64,000 nucleotides of DNA from DATLED01 sp963750255 (GCA_963750255.1 CAVVPZ010000009.1:248001-312000), one strand, 5' to 3'; shown: positions 1-10,165, numbered from the stretch's first letter. Numbers and translations are program-made. The notes: a model not told the origin generated them from the letters alone.

Positions 1-984
1 CCCGGGAGCGGGCGGCCCCGCCGATCCCCGAAGCCGACCTCGCCGACGTGCGGGGCCAGCGCCTGGCCCGGTGGGCGCTCGAGATTGCGGCGGCCGGGTG
101 TCACCACATTCTCATGGTCGGCCCGCCCGGGTCGGGCAAGACCATGCTGGCGCGCCGCCTGCCGGGGTTGCTTCCCGATCTGGCTCGCGACGAGGCGCTG
201 GCCACGACGAGGATCCACTCGGCGGCCGGCATCCCGCTCCCTCCGGGCGGCCTCATCCGACGCCCACCCTTCCGATCGCCCCATCACCACGCGTCGACGG
301 TCTCGATCGTCGGCGGCGGCACGGCGATGATGCGGCCCGGCGAGATCAGCTGCGCCCACAACGGTGTCTTGTTCGTCGACGAACTTGGCGAAATGGCGCC
401 GAGCACCCTCGACGCGCTCCGTCAGCCCCTCGAGGAGGGGCGCATCCACATCGCCCGCGCTCGGGCGGCGGTCACCTATCCGGCCCGCTTCCTCTTCGTC
501 GCGGCCATGAACCCGTGTCCGTGCGGTGACGGGGGACCGCCTGGTTCGTGCCGCTGCTCCGAGGCCGCTCGGCTGCGGTACGGCCGACGCCTGTCCGGGC
601 CGCTGCTCGACCGATTCGACCTACGGATGGCGGTCGACAGGCCGCCGGTGGGCGACTTGTTGGGTCGCCAGCCGGGCGAGGCGACGGCAAAGGTGGCCGG
701 ACGAGTGGTCGAAGCGCGTGTCCGGGCCCGGGAACGGGGCGTCCGGGCCAACGCCGAGTTGACCGCCGCCGATCTCGACCGGTGTCTCGACGCCGACCCG
801 GGCGCGCAACGGGTGCTCGAATTCCGGCTCCGGGCCGGTTCGCTCAGCGCGCGGCCTCCACCGCGTGCAGCGAGTGGCCCGAACCATCGCCGATCTGCGT
901 GGGGGCGGCGGAGTCTCCGAGGCCGATGTGTGCGCTGCTCTTGAACTGCGCGCTGCGGTCGAGGTGCTCGAGGGTGCGGCGTGA
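1..984 (+). CDS. comM: ComM/YifB-family Mg-chelatase-like AAA+ ATPase (5' partial, frameshifted)
   Basis: ATPase of the ComM family, a hexameric helicase that helps integrate incoming DNA during natural transformation. The reading frame is open from base 3, so the N-terminal part lies outside the window. Visible are a Walker A motif GPPGSGKT (about 120-143), a Walker B stretch FVDELGEM near 370, and the MNPCPCG cysteine segment near 510. After LSAR (about 848) the frame breaks. The family's expected ending GLHRVQRVARTIADL continues in another frame to a TGA at 982-984, which fits loss of one CG pair from a GCGCGC run. The stop overlaps the dprA GTG. Identity is firm; whether the frameshift is real is doubtful. 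Confidence 0.88.
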
Positions 985-2202
985 GCGGCGTGGCGCCGCC
1001 GAGGCGGGAGGCCGCCGCCCTGGCACTCACCGACCTGCCCGGGTGCGGGCACCAGCGCCTCGCGGTGCTCCTTGCCGCTGCTGGCGGTGATCCGGTCGCG
1101 GCGTGGACGGCGGTGGCGAGCGGGGAGTGGGGCGGGCTCGACGGCGAGGAGCTGTACAACCTCGGTTCGAAAGCGGGCGAGTTGCGGTCCACATGGCGAA
1201 CAGCGGCCCAGCGTCTCGACCCCGACGCGCGATTCGAGCGGGCGGTCGCCGCCGGCATCGGCGTCTGGGTCCAGGGCGACCCCGGGTATCCCGTCGCCCT
1301 CGTCGACGATCCCGATCCGCCGGCGGTGTTGTTCTTCCTCGGCGACGGTGGCGCCGTGCCCGAAGGCGGGATCGCCGGCGGTGGCCATCGTGGGCACGCG
1401 ACGCTGCACGTCCTACGGCGCCGACGTGGCCCGCCAACTCGGGCGCGACCTCGCCGCCGCTGGCGTCACTGTCGTCAGCGGCCTCGCCCTCGGCATCGAC
1501 GGCGCCGCCCACGAAGGCGCGTTGGGCGCCTCGTCGACCCCGCCCGTGGCCGTCGTCGGGAGCGGCCTCGACGTGGTCTACCCCCCTCGCCACCGCCATC
1601 TCTGGGACAGGGTCGCAGCAGCTGGCGTCATCGTGTCCGAGGCCCCGCCCGCAGCGCTGCCCGAAGGGTGGCGGTTTCCTCGCCGCAACCGGATCCTCGC
1701 GGCGCTCAGCACCGTGGTCGTGGTTGTCGAATGTCACGCTTCGGGCGGGTCGCTCTCGACCGTGCGGGCCGCCCTCGAGCGCGACCGCCCCGTCATGGCG
1801 GTCCCAGGTTCGGTTCGCAGCCCGTCGTCGGTCGGCACCAACCGGTTGCTGGCCGACGGCGCCGTACCCGCCACCGACGCCGACGACGTCCTCATCGCGC
1901 TCTCGCTGGCCGGGGCCGATGTTCCCGTCGCCCCGGCCCCGCCCGGCGAGGGCCGGCCATCCGACGCCGGTTGGGGCCCCTCTCGTCTCGCCGAGGAGGA
2001 GCAGGCCGTGCTGCGGGCCGTCGAGTGGACGCCGACCGCCACCGAGGCCGTGCTCGACCGCACTGACCTCGCCATGGACCGCGCCCTGGTGGTCTTGACC
2101 CGTCTCGAGCAGCGTGGACTGCTGCGCCGCCGCGGAGCGTGGTGGGAACGGGCCCTGTCCCCCGAAAACGCTGCCTCCGGGGGTTACACTTCCCCGGACT
2201 AG
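981..2202 (+). CDS. dprA: DNA-processing protein DprA (frameshifted)
   Basis: Loads RecA onto incoming single-stranded DNA in natural transformation and is widespread even in species not known to be competent. GTG start at 981 overlaps the comM stop as GTGA. The N-terminal part (about 125 codons, ending near LFFLGDGGAVPE) is in one frame. The Rossmann core, from PAVAIVGTRR through SGLALGIDGAAHEGAL and FPRRNRILAALS, is in the next, so one base appears inserted between about 1361 and 1385. A C-terminal winged-helix-like segment follows (about 2000-2170). Total about 406 residues after correction, normal for actinobacterial DprA. The two adjacent competence genes are both interrupted, but so are many unrelated genes here. 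Confidence 0.88.
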
Positions 2203-2243
2203 CGCGGCTCGGCGGCTCGGTGCCGCGGCGGCGAAGGGGAATC

Positions 2244-3026
2244 GTGGACCAGGACGACACCGGCGCAATCCATCAGATGTGGGTTGAGTACAAGGAGACG
2301 GGCGAGCGCGAAGCGCGCGATCGACTCATCGTCCATTACTCGCCGCTGGTGAAATACGTCGCCGGTCGGGTGTCGGTCGGCCTCCCGCAGAACATCGAGC
2401 AGGCCGATCTCGTCAGCTATGGCGTGTTCGGCCTCATCGACGCCATCGACAAGTTCGACCTCGAGCGCCAGATCAAGTTCGAGACCTACGCCATCGCCCG
2501 CATCAAGGGCGCCATCATCGACGAGCTCCGCTCGATCGACTGGGTGCCGAGGTCGGTGCGGGCCAAGGCCCGCTCGGTGGAGAAGGCCTACGCCACGCTC
2601 GAGGCCAGTTTGCTGCGCACCCCGACTGATGCCGAGTTGGCCGAGGAGATGGAGATCAGTGAGAACGATCTCCAGACGATCTTCAACCAGATCTCGTTCG
2701 TCGGCCTCGTCGCGCTCGACGAGATGCTCTCGGGCGGCGAGCGGAGCGAGTCGACGACGCTCGGCGACACGATCCCCGACAAGGGCGAGGGGCCCGTGGC
2801 CGCCTACGAGGTCGAGGAGATGAAGCAGATCCTCGCCGGCGCCATCAGCCGACTCGGCGACCGAGAGAAACTCGTCCTGATGCTTTATTACTACGAAGGC
2901 CTGACTCTGGCCGAGATCGGCGAGGTGCTCGGCGTGACCGAGAGCCGGGTCTGCCAGATCCATACGAAGGCGGTGCTGCAGTTGCGTTCACGAATGGCCG
3001 AGCCCGAGCGGGAGTCCGCCCGCTAA
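2244..3026 (+). CDS. whiG: WhiG/FliA-type RNA polymerase sigma factor
   Basis: Sigma-70 family group 3 factor of 260 residues resembling WhiG of Streptomyces and FliA. Region 2 is clear (YSPLVKYVAGRV, then DLVSYGVFGLIDAIDKFD and the KFETYAIARIKGAIIDELRS block). A sigma-3 segment and a region 4 helix-turn-helix (LTLAEIGEVLGVTESRVCQIH) follow. The start is taken as GTG 2244 because GAAGGGGA lies just upstream; the open frame continues back to 2139 but that part lacks family similarity. It lies 41 bp after dprA, and the gene at 3027 starts at the base after its stop. In Streptomyces WhiG drives early sporulation genes; its target here is unknown, and no TAAA-N15-GCCGATAA type promoter was recognised in the window. 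Confidence 0.9.
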   Translation: MDQDDTGAIHQMWVEYKETGEREARDRLIVHYSPLVKYVAGRVSVGLPQNIEQADLVSYGVFGLIDAIDKFDLERQIKFETYAIARIKGAIIDELRSIDWVPRSVRAKARSVEKAYATLEASLLRTPTDAELAEEMEISENDLQTIFNQISFVGLVALDEMLSGGERSESTTLGDTIPDKGEGPVAAYEVEEMKQILAGAISRLGDREKLVLMLYYYEGLTLAEIGEVLGVTESRVCQIHTKAVLQLRSRMAEPERESAR

Positions 3027-3636
3027 ATGGCCACTCCTACCTCCCCCCAGCCCCGCCCGAATGCCGGCGCTTCACAAGGCAAGCCTGACCCGGCGTCGGC
3101 GCCCCTCGGCGTCCCCCGTCCGGGCGACGCGCCAGCCGCCGAACGTCGCGATCGGCCGGGTCCCGACGATCGGGGCGGTCCGCCGGCCCGCAAGCCCGAC
3201 GATGCCGCCGCCGCCCGGTCCGCACCCCGCGCCGCCCGTCCGATCGCCGCCATCCTCGCCGCCCTCACGCTCGGCCTGGTGCTCGGCGGGGGAGCGGTGG
3301 CCCTGTTCGGTACCAAGTCCGACTCGGGCGCCGCCTTCGCCGGCGTCGTCGACTCGACCCGATACCAGGCCGTGATCCTGTCCAATGACAAGGTCTATTT
3401 CGGTCGCATCACCCGGGTCGACGACAACTTCTACCGCCTCGACCAGGCGTTCTTCCTGCGTGAGACCCGTGAAAACGCCGACGCCGAGCCAGTCCGCTCG
3501 CTTCTGCCCGTCAACCGCGAGATCCACGCTCCGGAGAACACGATGCTGATCCGGCGGGAGCAGGTCGTCATCATCGAGAACCTGGCCGACCGACTCACCC
3601 ATTCTCAAAGAGATCCAACGTCAGGTGAAGAAGTAA
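3027..3636 (+). CDS. Single-pass membrane protein of unknown function, cotranscribed with the sigma factor
   Basis: Starts at the base after the sigma-factor stop codon, so it is almost certainly cotranscribed. Residues 1-70 are rich in Pro, Arg and Asp and look disordered. One hydrophobic helix follows (AAILAALTLGLVLGGGAVAL), then a compact domain of about 110 residues with a VYFGRI motif. The predicted topology is N-terminus in, domain out. As written the frame runs to 3650. Removing one C at 3591 gives the more natural ending SPILKEIQRQVKK with a TAA at 3634-3636, about 202 residues, so the 3' end is probably frameshifted. I do not recognise a characterised homologue. Confidence 0.7.
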
Positions 3637-3749
3637 GCGACGTTCGGTAGCCGATTTGCGCCGTTTAGTGGTCAGATGGGCTTGCTCTTGAACGTTTCGA
3701 ACTCTAAGGTCAACTCGGGCGTAGGCGCCCTAAGGAAGGCGGTTTCGGC

Positions 3750-6408
3750 ATGACGTCGGCGGGGAAATGGGTACTGGGGCTCTTGCTCCTGGTTGTGGGG
3801 GCGGTCTTCGTCGCTCGCACCGTGTCGTCTGATCCCGAGTCCAAGGCTCGGGTCGAGTTGCCTTCGGCCGAGAGCGCCGGGTCGTCCAAGGCGGCCGACG
3901 CCGCCGCCGAGGAGGCCAAGAAGGTCGCGGGCACCGTGGCCGGTGACGTCGCCTGCAAGAAGGCGTGCATCGAGGTCAACGAGGTCGCCAACGACGCCGT
4001 GACGACCGCCAAGCTCGCCGCCGGCTCGGTCACGCTTTCCAAGCTCGCCTTCGAGGTGCCGAACCTCAACGAACTCGAGAACGAGATCAACGCCCGCAAG
4101 GCGGCGGAAGCTGCCACCAAGGCCGCCCAGGCCGAGGCGCTCGCCGCCGGCGCCAAGAACGACGCCGCCATCACCGCCGCCTCGGCCAACGGCATCACCA
4201 CCGAGGCCGCCGCTCGCACCGCGGCCGACGACAAGATCGCCAAGGACTTTCGCCGCCGCCGACGCCGGCCTCCTCTCCAGCCTCAACAGCGAGGTCACCA
4301 ACCGTGGCGTCGCCGACGACGTGCTCCAGGGCAAGCTCAACACCGAGATCGCCGATCGCGCCGCCGGGCTCGCCAATCTGCGCAGCGAACTGATCAACCC
4401 GGTCCAGGTCGCCACCCCGATCGTCCAGATCAACAACAACGAGATCGTAGCCAACGCCGTCACGACCGACAAGATCCTCGACCGCACCATCGTCGCCGCC
4501 GACTTGGGTGTCGACTCCGTCGTGGGTCACGCCCCCGGCGCCGTCAACACCAACGTCAAGGCCGGCAGCTTGCGTGGTCAGAAGGTGGACAACGGCGCCG
4601 GCGGCACCGACGCCTTGGGTGATCTCGCCACCGGAACCATCACCGGTAACGCCCCTCCGACGGCGACCGCCGCCACAGGCAACCTCGCCCTCGGCACCGT
4701 CACGGGCGAAGGTGACAACAACATCGTCCGGCCCGCGCCCGTCGGGAACCTCGCCTTCACGACGGTCGGCCGCCGGAACCTGGTGGCCGACGCCGTCGAC
4801 ACCACCAAGATCGCCCTCGACACCATCCTGGCCAACGACATCGCCACGGGCGCCGTGACGACCGACGAGATCCTGAACGGCACGATCTTGAATGAGGATC
4901 TCGCCGGCAACAGCGTGACGACCGACAAGATCGCTGCCGACACGATCCTGGCCAACGACATCGCCACGGGTGCGGTGACGACCGACGAGATCTTGAACGG
5001 CACGATCTTGAATGCTGATCTCGCTGACAACAGCGTCACCTCGTCGAAGATCGTGGACGGCACGGTCGTGACGGCTGACCTTGCGAACAACAGCGTGACG
5101 ACCGGGAAGATCGTCGACGATGCGGTGACCAACGACAAGCTGGATTCCACGCTCGGGTCGGAGGCAGTCAATACGAACGTCATCCGCGACAACGCCGTCA
5201 CGACCGCAAAGATCGCCGACTTCCAGGTCATCGGCACGGCACTCGCCGATCTGACGCCCGGCAACGTCATCACCGTGGGCAAGTTGGCCGCTCGGACCGT
5301 GGGCACCAAGAACATCACCAGCGGTGCGGTCACGACGAACGAGCTCGCGGCCGACGCAGTCACGACCGCCAGGATCCTCGACGGCACGATCCTGGTCGGC
5401 GATCTCAACGACGCCTCGATCGACGGCACGTACGCCAAGGACGCCGAGCTCGCCGCCGAGGCCTTGGCTCGGTCCTCGGCTGACACAGCCCTGCAGACCA
5501 ACATCGACGCCGAGGCCGCTACCCGCGCTGCCGCCGACACCGCGCTCCAGGCCTTTGACACCGGCCTCGCTACGCAGGTCAATGGAGGCGTGCCGAACTC
5601 GGCGACACCTGGCGACACGCTCGTCGATTGGAGCCGTCTCAACGGTGTCCCGACGGGCTTCGCCGACAACACCGACAATGTTGACGGCGGCGCGGCAGGC
5701 GATGTCGTCTGTGCGGTGACGTGCGTGTCCGATGCCGAGATCGATGGCGTAGCCGGTTCGAAGGTCACGGGCACCGTGGCCAACGCGACCACCGCTGCGA
5801 CGGCCAATGACCTCGTTTGCGCCGGCACTTGCGTGAGCAGCGACGAAATCGCCGGGCTGGACGCGGTGAAGTTGACGGGCACGATCGACGTCGCACGGAT
5901 CGGCGGCGGGTCGATCACCGGCGACAAGCTGGCGAACTTCACGGCTGGCGCGGTCTCGACCGGTGTCACCGCCGACAAACTCGAAGAAGAAGCCGTCACG
6001 ATGTCGAAGCTCGGAGCAGATGTCATCACCCGATTCGAGGACGTGGAGAAGAGCATCACCGATCTATCGACTGTGGCCGGGACGCCCGGAACGGGAGCCG
6101 AGACGGTGGACTACACCCGGATCACTGGGCGACCCGGGATCGATGTGATCACAGCGACGCCCCTGGCCGACACTCCTGTCCCTGCTAACTCCCGGCTCGC
6201 TCTCGTCTTCACGGTGGCCGGAGCGGAACTCGGTGACTCGGTCATCGTGGCGCCTCCGGGACTCCTCGCTGGCAATCTCATCCTCGGTGGCGCACGGATC
6301 AGTGCCGCCGACACTGTGACGGTCTTCATCTACAACCCCGACGGAGCCGCCGTGAACGTGCTCGCGACGGATGTGTTCCAGTTCACCGTTATCGACAGCA
6401 CGCCGTAG
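3750..6408 (+). CDS. Large repetitive surface or fibre-like protein with N-terminal membrane anchor (frameshifted)
   Basis: About 885 residues once a single extra T in the TTT at 4248-4250 is removed; the upstream frame ends in Arg-rich nonsense while the other frame continues smoothly with FAAADAGLLSS. The ATG at 3750 has AAGGAAGG 10 nt upstream. A hydrophobic N-terminus (WVLGLLLLVVGAVFVA) is a signal peptide or anchor. An Ala/Lys-rich helical region (residues 30-170) follows, then many short repeats of the type AVTTDKILDGTI / ADLANNSVTT. Two 40-residue units encoded at 4801-5040 are nearly identical. Two CVSDAEI / CVSSDEI segments near 5730 and 5840 each hold a pair of Cys. The C-terminal 90 residues look like a beta-sandwich. 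Such repeats occur in tail-fibre and adhesin-like proteins; the function is unknown. Confidence 0.72.
4801..5040 (+). repeat. Two 120-bp direct repeats inside the repetitive protein gene
   Basis: Bases 4801-4920 and 4921-5040 are highly similar in register, sharing GCCAACGACATCGCCACGGG and GACCGACGAGATC at exactly 120-bp spacing. They encode 40-residue units; weaker copies continue to about 5400. Such near-identity suggests recent duplication or slippage. Confidence 0.85.
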
Positions 6409-6428
6409 CGTCGAGACGATCGACACAC

Positions 6429-6456
6429 AAGAGGGCGCCCTTCGGGGCGCCCTCTT
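6429..6456 (+). terminator. Strong hairpin terminator after the repetitive protein gene
   Basis: A perfect 12-bp inverted repeat, AAGAGGGCGCCC and GGGCGCCCTCTT, with a TTCG tetraloop lies 20 bp after the stop at 6408. There is no long T-tract, as is common in GC-rich actinobacteria. Confidence 0.85.
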
Positions 6457-6556
6457 GGCGTTCCGACATCGGTCGTTGATCGTGCCGCCGGCGCTCGGTA
6501 GCGTCGGACTCGGCGCTTCCCCCTGAGCCAACTGCAACTCTGCTCGGGAGGTGGCC

Positions 6557-8172
6557 GTGCGCCACGCCGCTGTCGTCCTCGCCGCCGTTGTCGCCGCGTC
6601 GACCCTGGGGCGCTCGGTCCCGGCCGGCGCCGCCGAACGCGACGCCGTCGTCTACCGGCCGCCCATCGATGCTGTCGTGGTCGACCTCTTCCGCCCGCCG
6701 GCGACGGCCTACGGCGCGGGGAACCGTGGCATCGACTACGCCACGACGGACGGGCAGTCGGTCGGGGCCGCCGCCCCTGGCGAGGTCACGTTCGCCGGGT
6801 CGGTGGGCGGGTCGTTGCATGTCGTCGTATTGCACGCCGATGGGCTTCGGACCAGCTACAGCTTCCTCGCCGGCATCGAGGACGGCGTCCGGAGGGGCAC
6901 GACGGTCGTCGGGGGACAGACGCTCGGAACGGCGTCGGGCTCCGGACTGCACTTCGGCGTCCGGGCCGGGGAGTCGTACCTGGACCCCTGCTGCTGTTCG
7001 GCCAGGTGCCGGGGGCGAGGGCGGTGCTCGTCGCCGACCCCGACGACCGTCGGCCCCTTCGAGAATCAGTCGAGCGAAAGCGGCTCATCGACTCGCTACG
7101 GGGACTGGTGTCGTCGTCGGTCGCCGGCGGCGCCCGCTGGGCCCGGGACCGAACCACGGCGTCGGTGGCGGCGAAGGTGTCGATGGTGCAGGTGCTCGTC
7201 GCCGCGGCCATCGACCGGAGCGTTCCGATGCCCGTCCATCTTGCGCTGGCCGCGTTGCGGTGGGACGAAGAACAAGCCGAGTGCACGTCGCCTTCGGCGC
7301 CCGTTCCTCACCCCTCTGGCCGCCGTATCGCCGTGCTCGTCGGGGGCCTTGGTTCGGCGACGGGGCGATCGGCCGTGCTCGACGTGGATACCGCCGCATT
7401 GGGCTACGCCGCGGGTGATGTCACCCAGTTCTCGTACACCGACGGCGCCTACGGGCCAGGCGACACGGTGGCCGACATCGCCTCCGCCGGGGCCCGCCTC
7501 GCCGTCCGAGTCGCCGACCTTCAGCGCCGGAACCCTGGCGTCGGCGTTGACGTCATCGCCCACTCGCAAGGTGGCCTCGTGGCCCGAAGCGCCATCACCT
7601 CAGCCGGCGCAGCACCGGCCACCGTCGTCACGCTCGGGACACCCCACCAAGGGGCCGACTTGGCGTCGGCGGCCGTCGCCATCGACGGCTCGGCCACCGG
7701 TCACCTGCTCTTCCGGGCCGCCTCGATCGTCGCCGAGGCCCGAGGACAAGGCATCGACCCCACCGGGACGTCGGTCGTGCAGATGGCCGAGGGCAGTGGG
7801 TTCCTCGACGACCTGCCGGCCCACGGGTGGCCTCCCTCGACGCACGTCGTGTCGATCGCAGCCCGGGGCGACCTGATCGTGCCCAGCCACCAGTCTCGCT
7901 TCGGTGACGGCGATCCCCCCGTGCACAACGTCATCGTGAGCCCCTTCGGCGAGGGTCGCTCCGACGGACACGGGCGGCTGCCGGGATCGCCCGAGGCCAC
8001 GATCGAGATCGCCCGGGCCATTGCCGGACAAGCGCCGACGTGCCGGAGCCTGGTCGACACCCTGACGGACGAGGCGTTGTCTCGAACGGCGAGCGAAAGT
8101 CAAGACGCCATGGGTGCGGCCCTCGCCGTCGCAGGGCTTTACGCCGACGCCAAACTCCGCCGCCTCCGCTGA
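6557..8172 (+). CDS. Secreted degenerate M23 domain fused to an alpha/beta-hydrolase (lipase/esterase-like), frameshifted
   Basis: Begins with a signal peptide (about 30 residues ending near AGAAERD). GTG 6557 is preferred to 6551 because GGGAGG then sits at a usable distance. Residues about 40-145 resemble an M23/LytM endopeptidase fold (GIDYATTDGQSVGAAAPGEV, then LHFGVRAG). However, the first zinc ligand (HxxxD) reads NRGID and the HLH motif reads GLH, so peptidase activity is doubtful. After a missing C in the run at 6985-6988 the other frame continues (LLLFGQVPGARAVLV) into a hydrolase with the nucleophile elbow AHSQGG and TLGTPHQGADL, typical of lipase/PGAP1-like folds. About 538 residues after correction. 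It is probably an exported esterase with a wall-binding pseudo-peptidase domain. Confidence 0.78.
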
Positions 8173-8177
8173 CGCCA

Positions 8178-8233
8178 CCCGGCTTCCCGGCGCGAACGTG
8201 TCGTCCAGCGACATCTTCTGCCGGAAAGCCGGG
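8178..8233. repeat. 56-bp hairpin element, copy E1
   Basis: Arms CCCGGCTTCCCGGC (8178-8191) and GCCGGAAAGCCGGG (8220-8233) form a 14-bp stem with one mismatch around a 28-nt loop. The loop holds an inner TGTCG/CGACA stem. It lies 5 bp after the lipase stop codon. Confidence 0.8.
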
Positions 8234-8266
8234 TTGGCGGAAAGCCGGAGAGGTGGGGGCCGACCA

Positions 8267-8322
8267 GCGGGCTTCCCGGCACGAACGTGTCGTCCAGCGA
8301 CATCTTCTGCCGGAAAGCCGGG
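8267..8322. repeat. 56-bp hairpin element, copy E2
   Basis: Repeats copy E1 at a spacing of exactly 89 bp; 8181-8248 and 8270-8337 differ at one base (G/A). The core stem is 11 bp with one mismatch and the loop is again 28 nt. In both copies a second copy of the right arm (GGCGGAAAGCCGG) follows directly. Confidence 0.8.
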
Positions 8323-8335
8323 TTGGCGGAAAGCC

Positions 8336-8358
8336 GGGTTGGCGGGGGGTGGGGCGGG
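8336..8358 (+). other. G-quadruplex-type G-run cluster downstream of E2
   Basis: Four G runs (8336-8338, 8344-8349, 8351-8354, 8356-8358) with loops of 5, 1 and 1 nt fit the usual quadruplex pattern. It lies between the hairpin repeats and the SpoIID-like gene. Confidence 0.55.
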
Positions 8359-8381
8359 TGGAAGGTAACGTTGGCGACCCA

Positions 8382-10049
8382 GTGGGTCGATGGGGGCGCT
8401 GGGGCGCGGCGATGACGGGCGCGGTCGCGCTGCTATGTGTTGGCCTGGTCGGGGACGCGGTCCGGCGGCGGCCAGCGAGGACCCCTTCGTGGTGCGCGAT
8501 CCCCAGTTCGTGCCCCTCGACGGGGTGCCGCTGGTGGTGCCGACGGTGGGTGAGTACCGGGGTGATATCCGGCTGACGGCAGCGACCGGGGGCCTGGCGG
8601 CCGTGAACAACGTCGGCCCTCGAGGATTACCTGCGGGGGATCAGTGAGGTGCCGACCAGCTGGCTCCTCGAAGCCCAGAAAGCCCAGGCCATCGCCGCCC
8701 GTACGTATGCGCTCTACGAAATGGGGCGTTCGGTCAATGCGGAGTACAAGAACGTCGGGGCCGACCTGTGCGCCACCGACTCGTGTCAGGTCTACGCCGG
8801 CGTGGCCAAGGAACGGCGGCCCGGGAGCGGCAACTGGTCGGCCGCCGTGGAAGCCACCGCGCACCAGGTGCTCGTCTACCGGGGCGGGCCGATCGCGGCC
8901 AAGTATTCGAGTTCCAACGGAGGCGAGTCGGTAGCGGGGGGCCAGCCGTATCTGCGGGCCGGCCCCGATCCCGACGACGTCTACAGCCCCCTGCACCAGT
9001 GGGAGGTGACCATTCCCCTTGCCGACGTGGTTCGCATCGTCGGGTTGTCGGGCGAGCCGCTGGCCATGGCCCGAGACGGCGACGACGTCGTCGCCGTGGT
9101 GCGTTCCGACGCAGGCCCGCCGGGCCAACAGCGGGTGGCGGCGGCCGACTTCCGCAGTCGCCTCAACAACGCCTTGGCGGCGCCGGAGGGTTTTCCCCTG
9201 ACGTTGCCTTCGGTCCGGTTCACGACCACGCTCGTCGACGGTGGGGTGCGCATCGAGGGGCGGGGCTGGGGGCACGGCATTGGCCTCAGTCAGTACGGCG
9301 CGCTGGGCAAGGCGGCCAGGGGGATGAAGGCGGCCGACATCCTGGCCGCCTACTACGGCGGGCTCCGTCCGCTGACGCTCAGCCCCGCCCAAGTGCCCGA
9401 CCACGTGCGGGTCGCCGTCGCGCTCGGCCGCGCCGCGTTGTCGGTCGGGTCGCCGGGCCGGTTTCGCATCGTCGACGGCGACGGCGTCGTGGTCGCGCAC
9501 AGCGCCACCGGCACCTGGGCGGCGCGGCCGGCACCCGACGGACGGGTCGAGCTCGTCCCGCCCGCCGACCAAGCCGAGGCTCCGACCGCGGCGCTGGCTT
9601 CGATCGAGCCGGTGGCGCCCGAGCCCGGCGACGCTGTCGAGGCCAAGCTCGAGTTGGATGGTCCCCAGGCCGTCACCCGCATCGTGCTCGTCGACCCCGA
9701 GGGTGCGGTGCGAGAACTCGACCCGCCCCGCCTCCGGCGCAGCGGTCCGGTGCGGCTTCGTCTCGGACCGGCCACGACGAGTCGACCGGGGACGTACCGC
9801 ATCGACGTCGAGCGCGACGCGGGAGCGGGCCGATCGGCGACGTCCACGCTCACCGTCGACGTCACCGACCCCGCCGCCGTCCCCGCGCCGCGACTGAGTG
9901 ACGGGGCCGCGCAGGCGGCCAACCGATCCCCGGTCGGGGACGGCGATGCAGACCGCACCGTCGCCGCCCTCGGCGCCGTTCTGGCGCTGCTGGCCGTGGC
10001 CGCGGCCACGCTCCGGGTGGGTCGTCGCCGGGTGGCCGAACTACACTGA
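8382..10049 (+). CDS. SpoIID/LytB-domain secreted protein with C-terminal membrane helix (two frameshifts)
   Basis: SpoIID-family protein, related to the lytic transglycosylase SpoIID of endospore formers and to amidase enhancer LytB; the actinobacterial members are exported wall enzymes. The core is unmistakable: AQKAQAIAARTYALYEM, SSSNGGESV, and GRGWGHGIGLSQYGALGKAA. A C-terminal stretch forms one membrane helix (AALGAVLALLAVAAATL) ending in basic residues. The signal peptide (MTGAVALLCVGLVG) is in a different frame from the following ASEDPFVVRD, so a base is missing near 8450. An extra G at 8615-8616 separates VNNV from ALEDYLRGISEVP. About 555 residues after correction. The start (GTG 8382) is tentative: a TAACGT box lies at 8366-8371; GTG 8358 is the alternative. 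Confidence 0.8.
10042..10047 (+). promoter_or_regulatory. Candidate -10 box for rpsB-tsf operon
   Basis: TACACT overlaps the stop codon of the SpoIID-like gene and would give an rpsB leader of about 110 nt. The leader contains a small hairpin GGACGC-GA-GCGTCC (10120-10133). No convincing -35 was seen. Confidence 0.4.
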
Positions 10050-10165
10050 TCGACCGCTCGGGCAACACCGTCCGAGCTCGACTCCCCCGAACGCCCCCAC
10101 GGTCGTCCTCCACCAGGGAGGACGCGAGCGTCCGGGTCGCCACCAACCGATGGGAAGGAACCACC

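Noticed and set aside
3660..3750. Fourth copy of the 74-bp palindrome (CGTTTAGTGGTC and GTCAGATGG resemble copy C)
   Set aside because: No matching right arm at the required distance; the likeness is short and may be chance.
2203..3750. WhiG/FliA-type promoter (TAAA-N15-GCCGATAA) near the sigma gene
   Set aside because: No adequate match was found in the upstream gaps inspected.
4578..6059. 493-codon antisense frame in the repeat protein gene
   Set aside because: Ser/Ala/Val-rich shadow of the repeats; the plus-strand frame explains the region.
8178..8322. CRISPR array
   Set aside because: Only two copies, repeat length 68 bp with a 21-bp gap, internally palindromic, and no cas genes nearby.
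8178..8322. Insertion sequence remnant
   Set aside because: No transposase fragment and no target-site duplication identified; only non-coding hairpins.
8040..8610. Open frames running through the E1/E2 repeats on both strands
   Set aside because: They translate the hairpin repeats and flanking G runs, with no start signal or similarity; repeats are better seen as non-coding elements.
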